Below are positions 8,236 to 16,912 of a stretch of DNA of 64,000 nt, one piece after another. Source of the stretch: Thermohalobaculum sp039027855 (lineage in GTDB: Bacteria > Pseudomonadota > Alphaproteobacteria > Rhodobacterales > Rhodobacteraceae); contig JBCCJI010000008.1 in assembly GCA_039027855.1 (NCBI GenBank), positions 1 through 64,000 of the forward strand, in the 5' to 3' direction. The position numbers and the translations under genes were made by a program. Under the pieces are notes generated by a model. That model was given only the letters and a program-made list of their open reading frames with translations, ran no database searches and was not told the DNA's origin. How positions within the stretch are numbered: position 1 is the first letter of the stretch; the number at the start of each line of letters is the position of its first letter.

Positions 8236-9696
8236 GTGAGCCGACAGCCCTCCGAATGCCGCAACGCCGTGGCCGCAAAGCCCACCCGCCTCGCCGGTCT
8301 CCGTCTCCATCCGCTGGCAGTCGGAACACTGGCCGCCCTGCTTGCCGCGACCGCCGTGCCGGGCCTGGCAGATGCCCAGTCTTTGGCGGACAGCCTCGTA
8401 ACCGCCTACCGCAACAGCCCCGATATCGCCTCCGCCCGCGCCACCGTGCGGGCCGCCGGCGAGCAGGCCCGCCAGTCGCGCGCCAACAACCTGCCAACGG
8501 TGACGGGCACGGCGTCCCTGGCGGCGCAGTTCGATAACTTCAACGACGTCACGCTGCCTTCGACGCTGACGATCACGCTGAACCAGTCGCTCTACAACGG
8601 CGGGCAGGTCGCTAACACGACCCGCGCGGAAGAGATCGAGATTACGGCCGAACAGGCCGATCTGCGCGGCACCGAGCAGGATGTCTTGCTCTCGGCGCTG
8701 ACGGCCCATGCCGACGTGCTGCGCGACCTCGCCTTCGTTCAGCTCGGCATCAGCAACGTCAACGTGCTGTCCGAGCAGTTGCGCGCCGCGCGCGAGCGTT
8801 TCGAGGTGGGCGAGGTCACGCGCACCGATGTCGAGCAAGCTCGTGCTTCACTTGCCGCTTCGCGTTCGAACCTTGCGGCGTTCCGCGGGTCGCTCGCCCG
8901 CTCGCGCGAGGCCTATCGCCGGGCTGTGGGCGTGATGCCGGGCGACCTGCAATCGGTACCCCCGCTGCCCGAGATCCCGCCGACCCGTGAAGAGGGTGTG
9001 GCCATCGCGCTCACCCGCGCGCCTGCGCTGCAATCGGCCCGCCTCGAGCGCGAGGCTGCGGGCTTCCGCGTCCGCTCGGCCATCGGTGCGCTGCTGCCGC
9101 AGATCAGCCTCGAAGCCTCGGCAAGCCGCACGGACAGTCTCAACGACACCACGCCCACGGCGGTGCAGGACAGCGAAACAGGCACCATAGGCGTCACCAT
9201 GACGCTGCCGTTCTACACCGGCGGCGCCAATCACTCCGAGGTGCGCGAGCAGCAGGCGAATGTCGAAAGCGCGGTCGCGGGCATCACGGCCGTCGAACGC
9301 TCGACCATTGAAACGGTCGGCACCGCTTATGCCGATCTCGAAGTCGCCCGCGCCTCGATCCGCGCCGGTCTGTTGGAGGTCGAGGCCGCGCGCCTGGCCT
9401 TCGACGGTGTGCAGGAGGAGGCAAAGGTCGGTGCGCGGACCACGCTCGACGTGCTCGATGCGGAGGAGGACGTGCTGGAGGCGGAAAGCGATCTGGTCGA
9501 CAACCGGCGAGATGAGACGGTGGCTGTCTACACGGTCCTGGCCGCGATCGGCCTGCTCACGGTCGATCACCTCGGATTGCAGATCGAGCGCGCGACCGAG
9601 GCGGATCACTATGACGGCGAGAACGGCGTGAAGAACCGCCTGTTCGGCTTTGACGCGACCGAAGATACGGTCTGGACAAGCCGTTGGCAGCCCTGA
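8236..9696 (+). CDS. tolC: TolC-family outer membrane efflux protein
   Basis: The 486-residue protein has a long N-terminal signal region ending near ADAQSLADSLVTAY. It contains the two OEP repeats characteristic of TolC, including LNQSLYNGGQVANTTRAEE, FEVGEVTRTDVEQARA and its duplicate EEAKVGARTTLDVLDAEED. TolC trimers form the outer-membrane and periplasmic channel for type I secretion and tripartite efflux. No partner pump is adjacent. The start is a GTG with GAAGAGG about nine bases upstream. The C-terminal FDATEDTVWTSRWQP is the usual end of alphaproteobacterial TolC proteins. Confidence 0.93.
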   Translation: MSRQPSECRNAVAAKPTRLAGLRLHPLAVGTLAALLAATAVPGLADAQSLADSLVTAYRNSPDIASARATVRAAGEQARQSRANNLPTVTGTASLAAQFDNFNDVTLPSTLTITLNQSLYNGGQVANTTRAEEIEITAEQADLRGTEQDVLLSALTAHADVLRDLAFVQLGISNVNVLSEQLRAARERFEVGEVTRTDVEQARASLAASRSNLAAFRGSLARSREAYRRAVGVMPGDLQSVPPLPEIPPTREEGVAIALTRAPALQSARLEREAAGFRVRSAIGALLPQISLEASASRTDSLNDTTPTAVQDSETGTIGVTMTLPFYTGGANHSEVREQQANVESAVAGITAVERSTIETVGTAYADLEVARASIRAGLLEVEAARLAFDGVQEEAKVGARTTLDVLDAEEDVLEAESDLVDNRRDETVAVYTVLAAIGLLTVDHLGLQIERATEADHYDGENGVKNRLFGFDATEDTVWTSRWQP

Positions 9697-9745
9697 GAAC
9701 CGCATGTCCGGGCCGTTTGGCCCGGCTCCGCCAGACCGGGGGGTA

Positions 9746-11389
9746 ATGGCGATGAGCGAGAATACCGAAGAGCCGGCAGCCGGCGAGGCCCTGCGTTCGA
9801 TCCGCCAGATTATGAAGTCTGGCCGCGCCGGCATGACCGCACCGCCTGCCCCGACAAAGGGTGATGGCGCCGGCAGCGGTGAGGCTGCATCTAAGACCTT
9901 CGCCCCCGGTAAGCGGCGCCTCTTCGGTCATCGAAAGGACGCCGAGGAAGCGTCGCCCCTACTTGCCGGTGGTGAGACCGCTGAGAGAGCCGCCGAGGCC
10001 GTCGCCGTGGATGGGGCCGATGGCGCCGCCGACGATGACGCGGCCGACAAAGCTGGCGACATGGCTGGCGAGGGCGCGGGCAACGGGGCCCTGACGCTCG
10101 ATGCGCCCATCCTGCTCGACGACGAGGAGGTCTCGGAGCCGGAGGCCGCAGGGGCTGCGGAGGTCGAGGAGGAGGAAGGGGATCTCGTTCTCTCCGATGC
10201 CGATGCGGTGGAGGACGAACCGCTCGCGCTGACGCTGGACCAGCCTGCCGAAAGCACCGCCGCCCCGGTCGAGGTTGACCCTAGCCATGGGGACGATGAG
10301 GCACCCATGGCGCTCGGCCCCGAGATGGGACCCGAAATGGGTGCCGAGAAGGGCGCAGGGGACGCTGCAGCCGTCGCTGATGCGCCCGCCGAGGGCTCGG
10401 CGGACGACCCACCACTGTTTCTGGACGACGAGGGGGAGGCCGCGGCCGGGGACACAGCGGAAGAAGAGGCGCCCCTTGCCTTAGATGCCATCGCCGAGCA
10501 GGCCGTGGCACCGGAAGGTGCCGAGGATGATGCGCCCCTGTCCCTCGATACGCCGGCGGCGCAAGACGCTGCGGCGGAGACCGCCAACCCGCCCGATGCC
10601 GATGACGCGGTGCTGTTCACGGCCGAGGCAGGCCCTTCGGACGAGACAGTCGAGGCCGCCCAAACCGAGCCAGGGCCTGAATCGACCGACGTAGCCTCAC
10701 CCGCCTCCGATACGCCACCCCAGGTCGCCGGCGCGCCAGGTGACGCACCCGCCGCTGCCGAGACCGCAGCCGAAGCGGCACTGGAGACGGATGCGGAGAC
10801 GCCTGGATCGCCGGGCGCTGTCGAAAAGGTCGCCACCACCGAGGCGCCCGCACCAGGCGCGCTCTCAGTTGATGCACCGCCCGCCGATGCGGCCCCAGCA
10901 GTCGAGCCAGTGGCAGAGGCAACCCCAGGGAACGCTCGGGCCGATGTCGCGCCCACGCCGTCGAGCGCTCCCGCAAAGACCCCCGTCTCACCGCCAGCTG
11001 CGACGACCACTGAGCAGGGGACGCCACGACCGGCAACGGCCGAGGATGACGAGGATTCTGTGCCCTTGGCGCTGACCCCGCTTGAGGATGATCCCGTCTC
11101 GCCCAGCGGTCTCGATGGGGATGACGAAGAAGATCCGATCTTCGCCCTCTATCGCCCGCAGCGCCCGGCCTTTCCCGGCAATAGCGGGCTGGCATCGGCG
11201 ATCGCCGCGGCGGCGGGCAGCGCCGCTGCGCAATCGGTGTATGGCACCGGGGTCGATCCGGCGACGCTCGACCGCACGGTCCGCGAGATCGTGCGTGACG
11301 AGATCAACTCGGGCGAGGTCGGGCAGGCCATCGCCGCGATCGTGCATGACGCCATCACCCGCGCCATGGCCGAGCGGGACAAGGGCTGA
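9746..11389 (+). CDS. Acidic low-complexity protein with PopZ-like (DUF2497-type) ends
   Basis: The protein has 547 residues. The N-terminus MSENTEEPAAGEALRSIRQI resembles the short helix at the start of DUF2497/PopZ proteins. The C-terminal 40 residues (LDRTVREIVRDEINSGEV onward) resemble their multimerising helices. Between them lie about 430 residues of Ala/Asp/Glu/Pro-rich, probably disordered sequence with no cysteine. PopZ organises the cell pole and anchors the centromere in related bacteria. A position between tolC and valS is usual for the gene in this order. The start is either ATG 9746 or ATG 9752. A short GPEM repeat is encoded at 10316-10351. The family call is tentative; the spacer is far longer than in Caulobacter PopZ. 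Confidence 0.6.
   Translation: MAMSENTEEPAAGEALRSIRQIMKSGRAGMTAPPAPTKGDGAGSGEAASKTFAPGKRRLFGHRKDAEEASPLLAGGETAERAAEAVAVDGADGAADDDAADKAGDMAGEGAGNGALTLDAPILLDDEEVSEPEAAGAAEVEEEEGDLVLSDADAVEDEPLALTLDQPAESTAAPVEVDPSHGDDEAPMALGPEMGPEMGAEKGAGDAAAVADAPAEGSADDPPLFLDDEGEAAAGDTAEEEAPLALDAIAEQAVAPEGAEDDAPLSLDTPAAQDAAAETANPPDADDAVLFTAEAGPSDETVEAAQTEPGPESTDVASPASDTPPQVAGAPGDAPAAAETAAEAALETDAETPGSPGAVEKVATTEAPAPGALSVDAPPADAAPAVEPVAEATPGNARADVAPTPSSAPAKTPVSPPAATTTEQGTPRPATAEDDEDSVPLALTPLEDDPVSPSGLDGDDEEDPIFALYRPQRPAFPGNSGLASAIAAAAGSAAAQSVYGTGVDPATLDRTVREIVRDEINSGEVGQAIAAIVHDAITRAMAERDKG
10316..10351 (+). repeat. Three 12-base repeats in the PopZ-like gene
   Basis: Codons for GPEM, GPEM and GAEK follow each other in frame, three units of 12 bases with synonymous differences. 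The unit length is the same as at four other loci in this window. Confidence 0.6.
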
Positions 11390-11568
11390 GCACCGCCGCT
11401 GGCGACGACCGAAAGCCTCTTGGCCACCGCTGGGTGGCTCAGGGCACGCGACACGCTGTGCCACCCCTTCCACCGCGCAGCACTCCGCGTTAGACCGCGC
11501 TCGCCTTCGGGGATGCGGCGCCATACGGCGGCGATGCCCCAGAACTGCGCCTGATCTGGGGACGAGCG

Positions 11569-14500
11569 ATGGACAAGCATTTCGACGCCGCCACGGCCGA
11601 GGCCCGTATCTCGGCCGCCTGGGAGGAGCGGGGCTGCTTCCGCGCTGGCGCCAACGCCAAGCCGGCGGCCGATGGCGGCCCGGCCGAGACCTTTAGCATC
11701 GTGATCCCGCCGCCGAACGTCACCGGTTCGCTGCATATGGGCCACGCGCTTAATAACACGCTGCAGGACATCCTCTGCCGCTGGCATCGCATGCGCGGCT
11801 TCGACGTGCTGTGGCAGCCGGGGCAGGACCATGCCGGCATCGCCACGCAGATGGTGGTCGAGCGCGCGCTGGCTGCGGCGGGCGAACCCGGCCGGCACGA
11901 GATGGGGCGCGAGGCCTTTGTCGAGCGTGTCTGGCAGCAGAAGGATGAGAGCGGCGGCATCATCATCGGCCAGCTTCAGCGCCTCGGGGCCTCCTGCGAC
12001 TGGTCGCGCAACCGCTTCACGCTCGGGCGCACCGACGACGACCAGATGTCGCGCGCCGTGCTCGAGGTCTTCGTGCGGCTCTACGAGGAGGGGCTCATCT
12101 ACCGCGACAAGCGACTGGTGAACTGGGATCCGTATTTCGAGACGGCGATTAGCGATCTCGAGGTCGAGCAGGTCCAGATCCGCCCGCGCAAGGACGCCGG
12201 CAAGCTGTGGCGCTTCCGCTATCCGCTGGCCGACGGCGCGACCTATGAGGCGCCGGTTGCCTGGGACGAGGACGGCACTCCGACCCGCCATGAGACCCGC
12301 GACTATATCGTCGTCGCCACCACCCGGCCCGAGACGATGCTGGGCGACACCGGCGTTGCCGTGCATCCGGACGACGCGCGCTATGCTCATCTGGTTGGCA
12401 AGCATGTCGTGCTGCCGCTGGTCGGCCGCCGCATCCCCATCGTCGCCGACAGTTATGCCGATCCCGAGACGGGCACCGGCGCGGTGAAGATCACGCCGGC
12501 GCATGACTTCAACGATTTCGACGTCGGCAAGCGCACGGGCCTCAGGGTCATCAACGTCATGACGTCAAAGGCGGCGATGTTCCTGGAGGGTAATGCCGAT
12601 TTCCTGGCCGATGCCGATCCGGAACCCGACACCCTGGCGCTGGATGGGAAGGATCGCTACGAGGCGCGGCTGCGCGTGGTCGAGCTGATGGAGATCGCGG
12701 GGCTGCTGGACGGGGTCGACGACAACCCGCACCTCGTGCCCCATGGCGACCGGTCCAAGGTGGCGATTGAGCCGTTCCTCACCGATCAGTGGTTCTGCGA
12801 TGCCGCGACGCTCGCCAAGCCCGCGCTCGAGGCGGTGAAGGCCGGCGACACCCGCTTTGCGCCCGAGAACTGGGAGAAGACCTATTTCCAGTGGCTGGAG
12901 AACATCCAGCCCTGGTGCATCAGCCGCCAGCTTTGGTGGGGGCACCGCATTCCTGTCTGGTACGGACCCCCAAAGGATGACTCAGTCCCGATCCACGGTC
13001 TCGCCTATTCGTCAAAAGACTGGGTGCCCTTCTGCGCAACGGACTTCGCGGGAGTGAGGGAACAAGCAGAGGCGTATTACGAAGGCCGAACAGCCTTTGA
13101 ATTCGACGCATCACGCTACGACGAAAAAAATCGTATAAAACTGCCAGTAGATAGGGTGATGGAGGACTTTCAAAATGCGGGTCAGGAGCACAACTTCCAT
13201 ATGGGTTTGGTCGAGGATGAAACGATGGATCCTGAAAGGGTCGTCGTACTAAACCGCGACGAAGACGTCCTCGACACCTGGTTCTCGTCCGCGCTATGGC
13301 CGTTTTCCACGCTGGGCTGGCCGGATGAGACGTCCCAGCTGGAGCGCTACTACAAGACCGATGTCCTCGTTACGGGTTTCGACATCATCTTCTTCTGGGT
13401 CGCCCGGATGATGATGATGGGCCTGCACTTCATGAAGGACGACACGGCCAAGCCCGAGGTGCCGTTCCACACCGTCTATGTCCATGCACTGGTCCGGGAC
13501 GAGCACGGAAAGAAGATGTCGAAAACGCTGGGCAACGTCATCGATCCGCTGGATCTGATCGACCAGTACGGCGCCGATGCGACCCGCTTTACGCTGACCG
13601 CCATGGCGGCGATGGGGCGCGACGTCAGGCTGTCGGTCAGCCGGGTCGAGGGGTATCGCAACTTCCAGACAAAGCTATGGAACGCCGCGCGCTTCTGCGA
13701 GATGAACGACTGCGTGCCGGTGGCGGGTTTCGACCCCGCGAGCCCCACGCGCCCGGTCAACCGTTGGATCGTCGGAGAGACCGTGCGCATGGTCGCCGCG
13801 GTGGACGAGGCGCTCGCCGCCTACCGCTTCAACGACGCCGCCACGACGCTGTATGACCATATCTGGAAGACGTTCTGCGACTGGTATCTTGAGCTCTCGA
13901 AGCCGCTGCTGCAGGGCGAGGATGCGGGCGCTCAGGCCGAGACCCGGGCCACGGCGGCCTGGGCGCTCGACCGGATCATCATCTGTCTGCACCCCATCAT
14001 GCCCTTCGTCACCGAAGCGTTGTGGGAGGAGACCGGCGCGCGGGCCGGGGGTCGGCCGGGCATGTGCGCCCATGCCGACTGGCCAGTGCTGGCGCAAGAC
14101 CTGGCCGACGCCGACGCCGATGCCGAGATGGGCTGGACGATCCGCCTGATCGAGGGCATCCGTTCGCTCCGCGCCGAGATGAACGTGCCCGCGGGCGCAA
14201 AGCTCGAACTGGTGATGACCGGCCATACCCCGGCGGTGGCCATGCGCCTTCTTCGTAACAGCGAGCTTGTGCAGCGCATGGCGCGGCTCAGCGAAGTCGC
14301 GGTGGCCGAGCACGCGCCCGACGGCTCGGTGACCTTCTCGCTGGACGACTGCGCGATCAGCCTGCCGCTGGCCGGCGTGATCGACGTTGAGGCCGAAAGC
14401 GCGCGACTGACCCGTGAAATCGACAAGCTGGTCAAGGAGCGCAAAGCCGTGGAGGCGAAGCTTGCCAATGAGAGGTTCCTGACCAAGGCGCCAGCCGAGA

Positions 14501-14592
14501 TCGTCGCCGAGAACCGTCAGCGCCTTGAGACGCTGGCCGGCGAGATCACCCGTCTCGAGGCCGCGTTGGCACGGCTGGCCACTCTCGGCTGA
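11569..14592 (+). CDS. valS: Valyl-tRNA synthetase
   Basis: This 1007-residue class I synthetase charges tRNA-Val in the cytoplasm. The HIGH box reads PPNVTGSLHMGHAL (about residues 47-60). The editing domain follows, with TTRPETMLGDTGVAVHP. The KMSKS loop is KKMSKTLGNVIDP (about 647), and the protein ends in the Val-RS coiled coil (about 940-1007). Residues about 464-564, between RQLWWGHRIPVWYG and DEDVLDTWFSSALWP, are encoded by DNA of lower GC and different codon use, and this loop looks longer than usual. The frame is intact through it. The start ATG has GGGGACGAG upstream. Confidence 0.97.
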   Translation: MDKHFDAATAEARISAAWEERGCFRAGANAKPAADGGPAETFSIVIPPPNVTGSLHMGHALNNTLQDILCRWHRMRGFDVLWQPGQDHAGIATQMVVERALAAAGEPGRHEMGREAFVERVWQQKDESGGIIIGQLQRLGASCDWSRNRFTLGRTDDDQMSRAVLEVFVRLYEEGLIYRDKRLVNWDPYFETAISDLEVEQVQIRPRKDAGKLWRFRYPLADGATYEAPVAWDEDGTPTRHETRDYIVVATTRPETMLGDTGVAVHPDDARYAHLVGKHVVLPLVGRRIPIVADSYADPETGTGAVKITPAHDFNDFDVGKRTGLRVINVMTSKAAMFLEGNADFLADADPEPDTLALDGKDRYEARLRVVELMEIAGLLDGVDDNPHLVPHGDRSKVAIEPFLTDQWFCDAATLAKPALEAVKAGDTRFAPENWEKTYFQWLENIQPWCISRQLWWGHRIPVWYGPPKDDSVPIHGLAYSSKDWVPFCATDFAGVREQAEAYYEGRTAFEFDASRYDEKNRIKLPVDRVMEDFQNAGQEHNFHMGLVEDETMDPERVVVLNRDEDVLDTWFSSALWPFSTLGWPDETSQLERYYKTDVLVTGFDIIFFWVARMMMMGLHFMKDDTAKPEVPFHTVYVHALVRDEHGKKMSKTLGNVIDPLDLIDQYGADATRFTLTAMAAMGRDVRLSVSRVEGYRNFQTKLWNAARFCEMNDCVPVAGFDPASPTRPVNRWIVGETVRMVAAVDEALAAYRFNDAATTLYDHIWKTFCDWYLELSKPLLQGEDAGAQAETRATAAWALDRIIICLHPIMPFVTEALWEETGARAGGRPGMCAHADWPVLAQDLADADADAEMGWTIRLIEGIRSLRAEMNVPAGAKLELVMTGHTPAVAMRLLRNSELVQRMARLSEVAVAEHAPDGSVTFSLDDCAISLPLAGVIDVEAESARLTREIDKLVKERKAVEAKLANERFLTKAPAEIVAENRQRLETLAGEITRLEAALARLATLG
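12961..13260 (+). other. Low-GC, foreign-looking patch inside valS
   Basis: A hand count gives about 52% GC here against about 63-67% in the flanking lines, falling to about 43% in 13081-13140. Codons rare in the rest of the window occur together (ATA, AAA, CTA, GAA). The boundaries are abrupt, within about 20-40 bases on each side, and both fall in highly conserved catalytic-domain sequence. Confidence 0.65.
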
Positions 14593-14610
14593 GGGATCGG
14601 CCCGCTAGCC

Positions 14611-14642
14611 CACCCGGAGGCGCCAGCCGAGGGTGCCGGGTG
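14611..14642. terminator. Hairpin between valS and the convergent small ORF
   Basis: CACCCGG and CCGGGTG form a perfect seven-base-pair outer stem around an 18-base interior, 19 bases after the valS stop and just before the end of the minus-strand ORF. There is no T-run on either side, so a bidirectional terminator is only plausible. Confidence 0.35.
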
Positions 14643-14653
14643 CGGTAGGGGCC

Positions 14654-14851
14654 TCAGGCCATTCGTGCCCGGTCGATCCTGAGAAAGGCGCCCGTTCGGC
14701 CATCGGCGCCACGGCGTGGCAGGCGGTGCAGGACACGCGGCCCCGGGTGGTCGATCTGCCGACCCTCCCGCCGGGCTAAGGCCGCATAGACCGCAACGCG
14801 GCGGTCGGTGTCAGGCCAGATCGACCTGGTCTTGTCGAGATGGTGATGCAT
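14654..14851 (-). CDS. Small hypothetical basic protein (65 aa)
   Basis: I do not recognise this protein. It starts MHHHLDKTRSIWPDTDRR and is rich in Arg and His, with no membrane segment or cysteine. Support for it being real comes from a strong ribosome-binding site (GGAAGGGAG, about eight bases before ATG) and from third codon positions that are mostly G or C, as in neighbouring genes. It lies between valS and ilvD on the opposite strand. The rest of 14852-15166 shows no gene. Confidence 0.5.
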   Translation of the reverse strand: MHHHLDKTRSIWPDTDRRVAVYAALARREGRQIDHPGPRVLHRLPRRGADGRTGAFLRIDRARMA

Positions 14852-15166
14852 GGCGTTGGCTCCCTTCCGGCGGTGTTCTCTTCAGTCGACACCCGTTCCC
14901 CGTCGTCGCCCGGTCATCGCGCTGCTGCAGCGCCGATCGGGTCGCGTCGACGCGCCAGAATGGCTAGTCTACTTCAGATTGTCCCAGATTGCCACGATTT
15001 GCGTGGGAGCCTCCATCATGGCGTTTTGCCACTGACGCCGACGCGCGGCGCGCCATCTGCCCCTCTGGCGCAGGCCATCCGCCGCCGGTATGGAATGCGC
15101 CACGACATCGCCGCCACCGCGTGTCTTTCGACCGGGCGGCATCGACGATCCTGAGGAGGCATACCC

Positions 15167-16900
15167 ATGGACGCGCGTCCGTTCGACAAGTCGCGGCTGG
15201 TCAGCCGCCACGTGACAGAGGGGCCGGCCCGCGCCCCCCACCGCTCCTATTACTATGCGATGGGACTGACCGAGGCCGAGATCCACCGTCCTTTCGTGGG
15301 CGTGGCGACCTGCTGGAACGAGGCGGCACCCTGCAATATCGCGCTCAATCGTCAGGCGCAGGCCGTGAAACTCGGCGTCAAGGAAGCCGCTGGCACGCCG
15401 CGCGAGTTCACCACCATCACCGTCACTGACGGCATCGCCATGGGACACGAGGGCATGCGCTCCTCCCTCGCCTCGCGCGAGGCCATCGCCGACACGGTCG
15501 AGCTGACGATGCGCGGGCATGCCTATGATGCGCTCGTCGGCCTCGCCGGCTGCGACAAAAGCCTGCCCGGCATGATGATGGCGATGGTCCGGCTGAACGT
15601 GCCCTCGGTCTTCCTCTACGGAGGTTCGATCCTGCCGGGCCGGTTCGAGGGACGCGATGTCACCGTGCAGGACGTGTTCGAGGCGGTCGGCAAGCACCAG
15701 GCCGGAAATCTCTCGACCTGCGAGTTGGAGAAGCTTGAGGCCGTCGCCTGCCCCTCGGCCGGGGCCTGCGGCGGGCAGTTCACGGCCAATACGATGGCCT
15801 GCGTGTCCGAGGCGATCGGTCTTGCCGTGCCCAACTCGGCTGGGGCGCCCGCCCCTTATGAGAGCCGCGACGCCTATGCCGAGGCATCGGGCCGCGCGGT
15901 GATGAATCTGATCGGCCACAACATCCGCGCCCGCGACGTCGTCACGCGTGAGAGCCTCGAGAATGCCGCCCGCATCGTCGCCTGCACCGGCGGCTCGACC
16001 AATGCGGGGTTGCACTTGCCGGCCATCGCCTGGGAGGCCGGGATTAAGTTCGACCTCGACGATGTCAGCCAGATCTTCCGCGACACGCCCTATTTCGTCG
16101 ATCTGAAGCCCGGCGGAAAATACGTCGCCAAGGACCTCTGGGAGGTCGGTGGCATCATGGTGGTGATGAAAGAGCTGATGCGCGGCGGCTACCTGCACAA
16201 GGACTGCATGACGGCGACTGGCCAGACAGTGGCGGAGAACCTCGCCAACATCGCCGGTGAGGCCGACGGAAAGATCATCCGCCCCGTTGAGAAACCCATC
16301 AGCAAGACGGGGGGCGTCGTCGGTCTCAAGGGCAACCTGGCGCCCGAGGGGGCGATCGTGAAGATCGCAGGGATGAAGAAGCTCCGCTTCGAGGGGCCGG
16401 CCCGCGTCTTCGAAAGCGAGGAGGAAGCCTTTGCCGCCGTGCAGAAGCGCGAATATGAAGAGGGCGAGGTGCTCGTCATCCGCAATGAGGGACCGCGCGG
16501 TGGCCCCGGCATGCGCGAGATGCTGGCCACCACGGCAGCGCTGTCCGGGCAAGGCATGGGGGGCAAAGTGGCCCTAATCACCGACGGCCGCTTCTCGGGC
16601 GCCACGCGCGGGTTCTGCATCGGGCATGTCGGCCCCGAGGCTGCGCAGGGTGGGCCCATCGGCCTCCTGCAGAACGGCGACATCATCACCATCGACGCCA
16701 AGCGCGGCGTGCTGAAGGTCAAGCTCACGCAAAAAGAACTGCGCGCCCGTGCCCGCGAGCAGAAGGCAAAACCCCCGCGCGAGACCATGTATGGCTCGGG
16801 CGCTGTCTGGAAGTTCGCCCAGCTCGTCGGCTCTACCAAGGACGGCGCGGTGACCCACCCCGGCAAGGCGGGTGAACGGCATGTCTATGCCGATCTCTGA
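15167..16900 (+). CDS. ilvD: Dihydroxy-acid dehydratase
   Basis: This 577-residue enzyme of the IlvD/Edd family dehydrates 2,3-dihydroxy acids in valine, leucine and isoleucine synthesis. The Fe-S ligand regions are CWNEAAPCN, GCDKSLPGM and CPSAGACGG, all in the N-terminal half. TDGRFSGATRGFCIGHVGPEA is the conserved C-terminal motif. The start has a perfect AGGAGG seven bases upstream. The length suits the shorter dihydroxy-acid dehydratase group rather than sugar-acid dehydratases, but the exact substrate cannot be proved from sequence. Confidence 0.93.
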   Translation: MDARPFDKSRLVSRHVTEGPARAPHRSYYYAMGLTEAEIHRPFVGVATCWNEAAPCNIALNRQAQAVKLGVKEAAGTPREFTTITVTDGIAMGHEGMRSSLASREAIADTVELTMRGHAYDALVGLAGCDKSLPGMMMAMVRLNVPSVFLYGGSILPGRFEGRDVTVQDVFEAVGKHQAGNLSTCELEKLEAVACPSAGACGGQFTANTMACVSEAIGLAVPNSAGAPAPYESRDAYAEASGRAVMNLIGHNIRARDVVTRESLENAARIVACTGGSTNAGLHLPAIAWEAGIKFDLDDVSQIFRDTPYFVDLKPGGKYVAKDLWEVGGIMVVMKELMRGGYLHKDCMTATGQTVAENLANIAGEADGKIIRPVEKPISKTGGVVGLKGNLAPEGAIVKIAGMKKLRFEGPARVFESEEEAFAAVQKREYEEGEVLVIRNEGPRGGPGMREMLATTAALSGQGMGGKVALITDGRFSGATRGFCIGHVGPEAAQGGPIGLLQNGDIITIDAKRGVLKVKLTQKELRARAREQKAKPPRETMYGSGAVWKFAQLVGSTKDGAVTHPGKAGERHVYADL

Positions 16901-16912
16901 GGATGCGCGTCC

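Noticed and set aside
12961..13260. Intein or insertion sequence in valS
   Set aside because: It is too short for an intein, has no splice-junction residues, terminal repeats or target duplication, and the synthetase frame continues normally.
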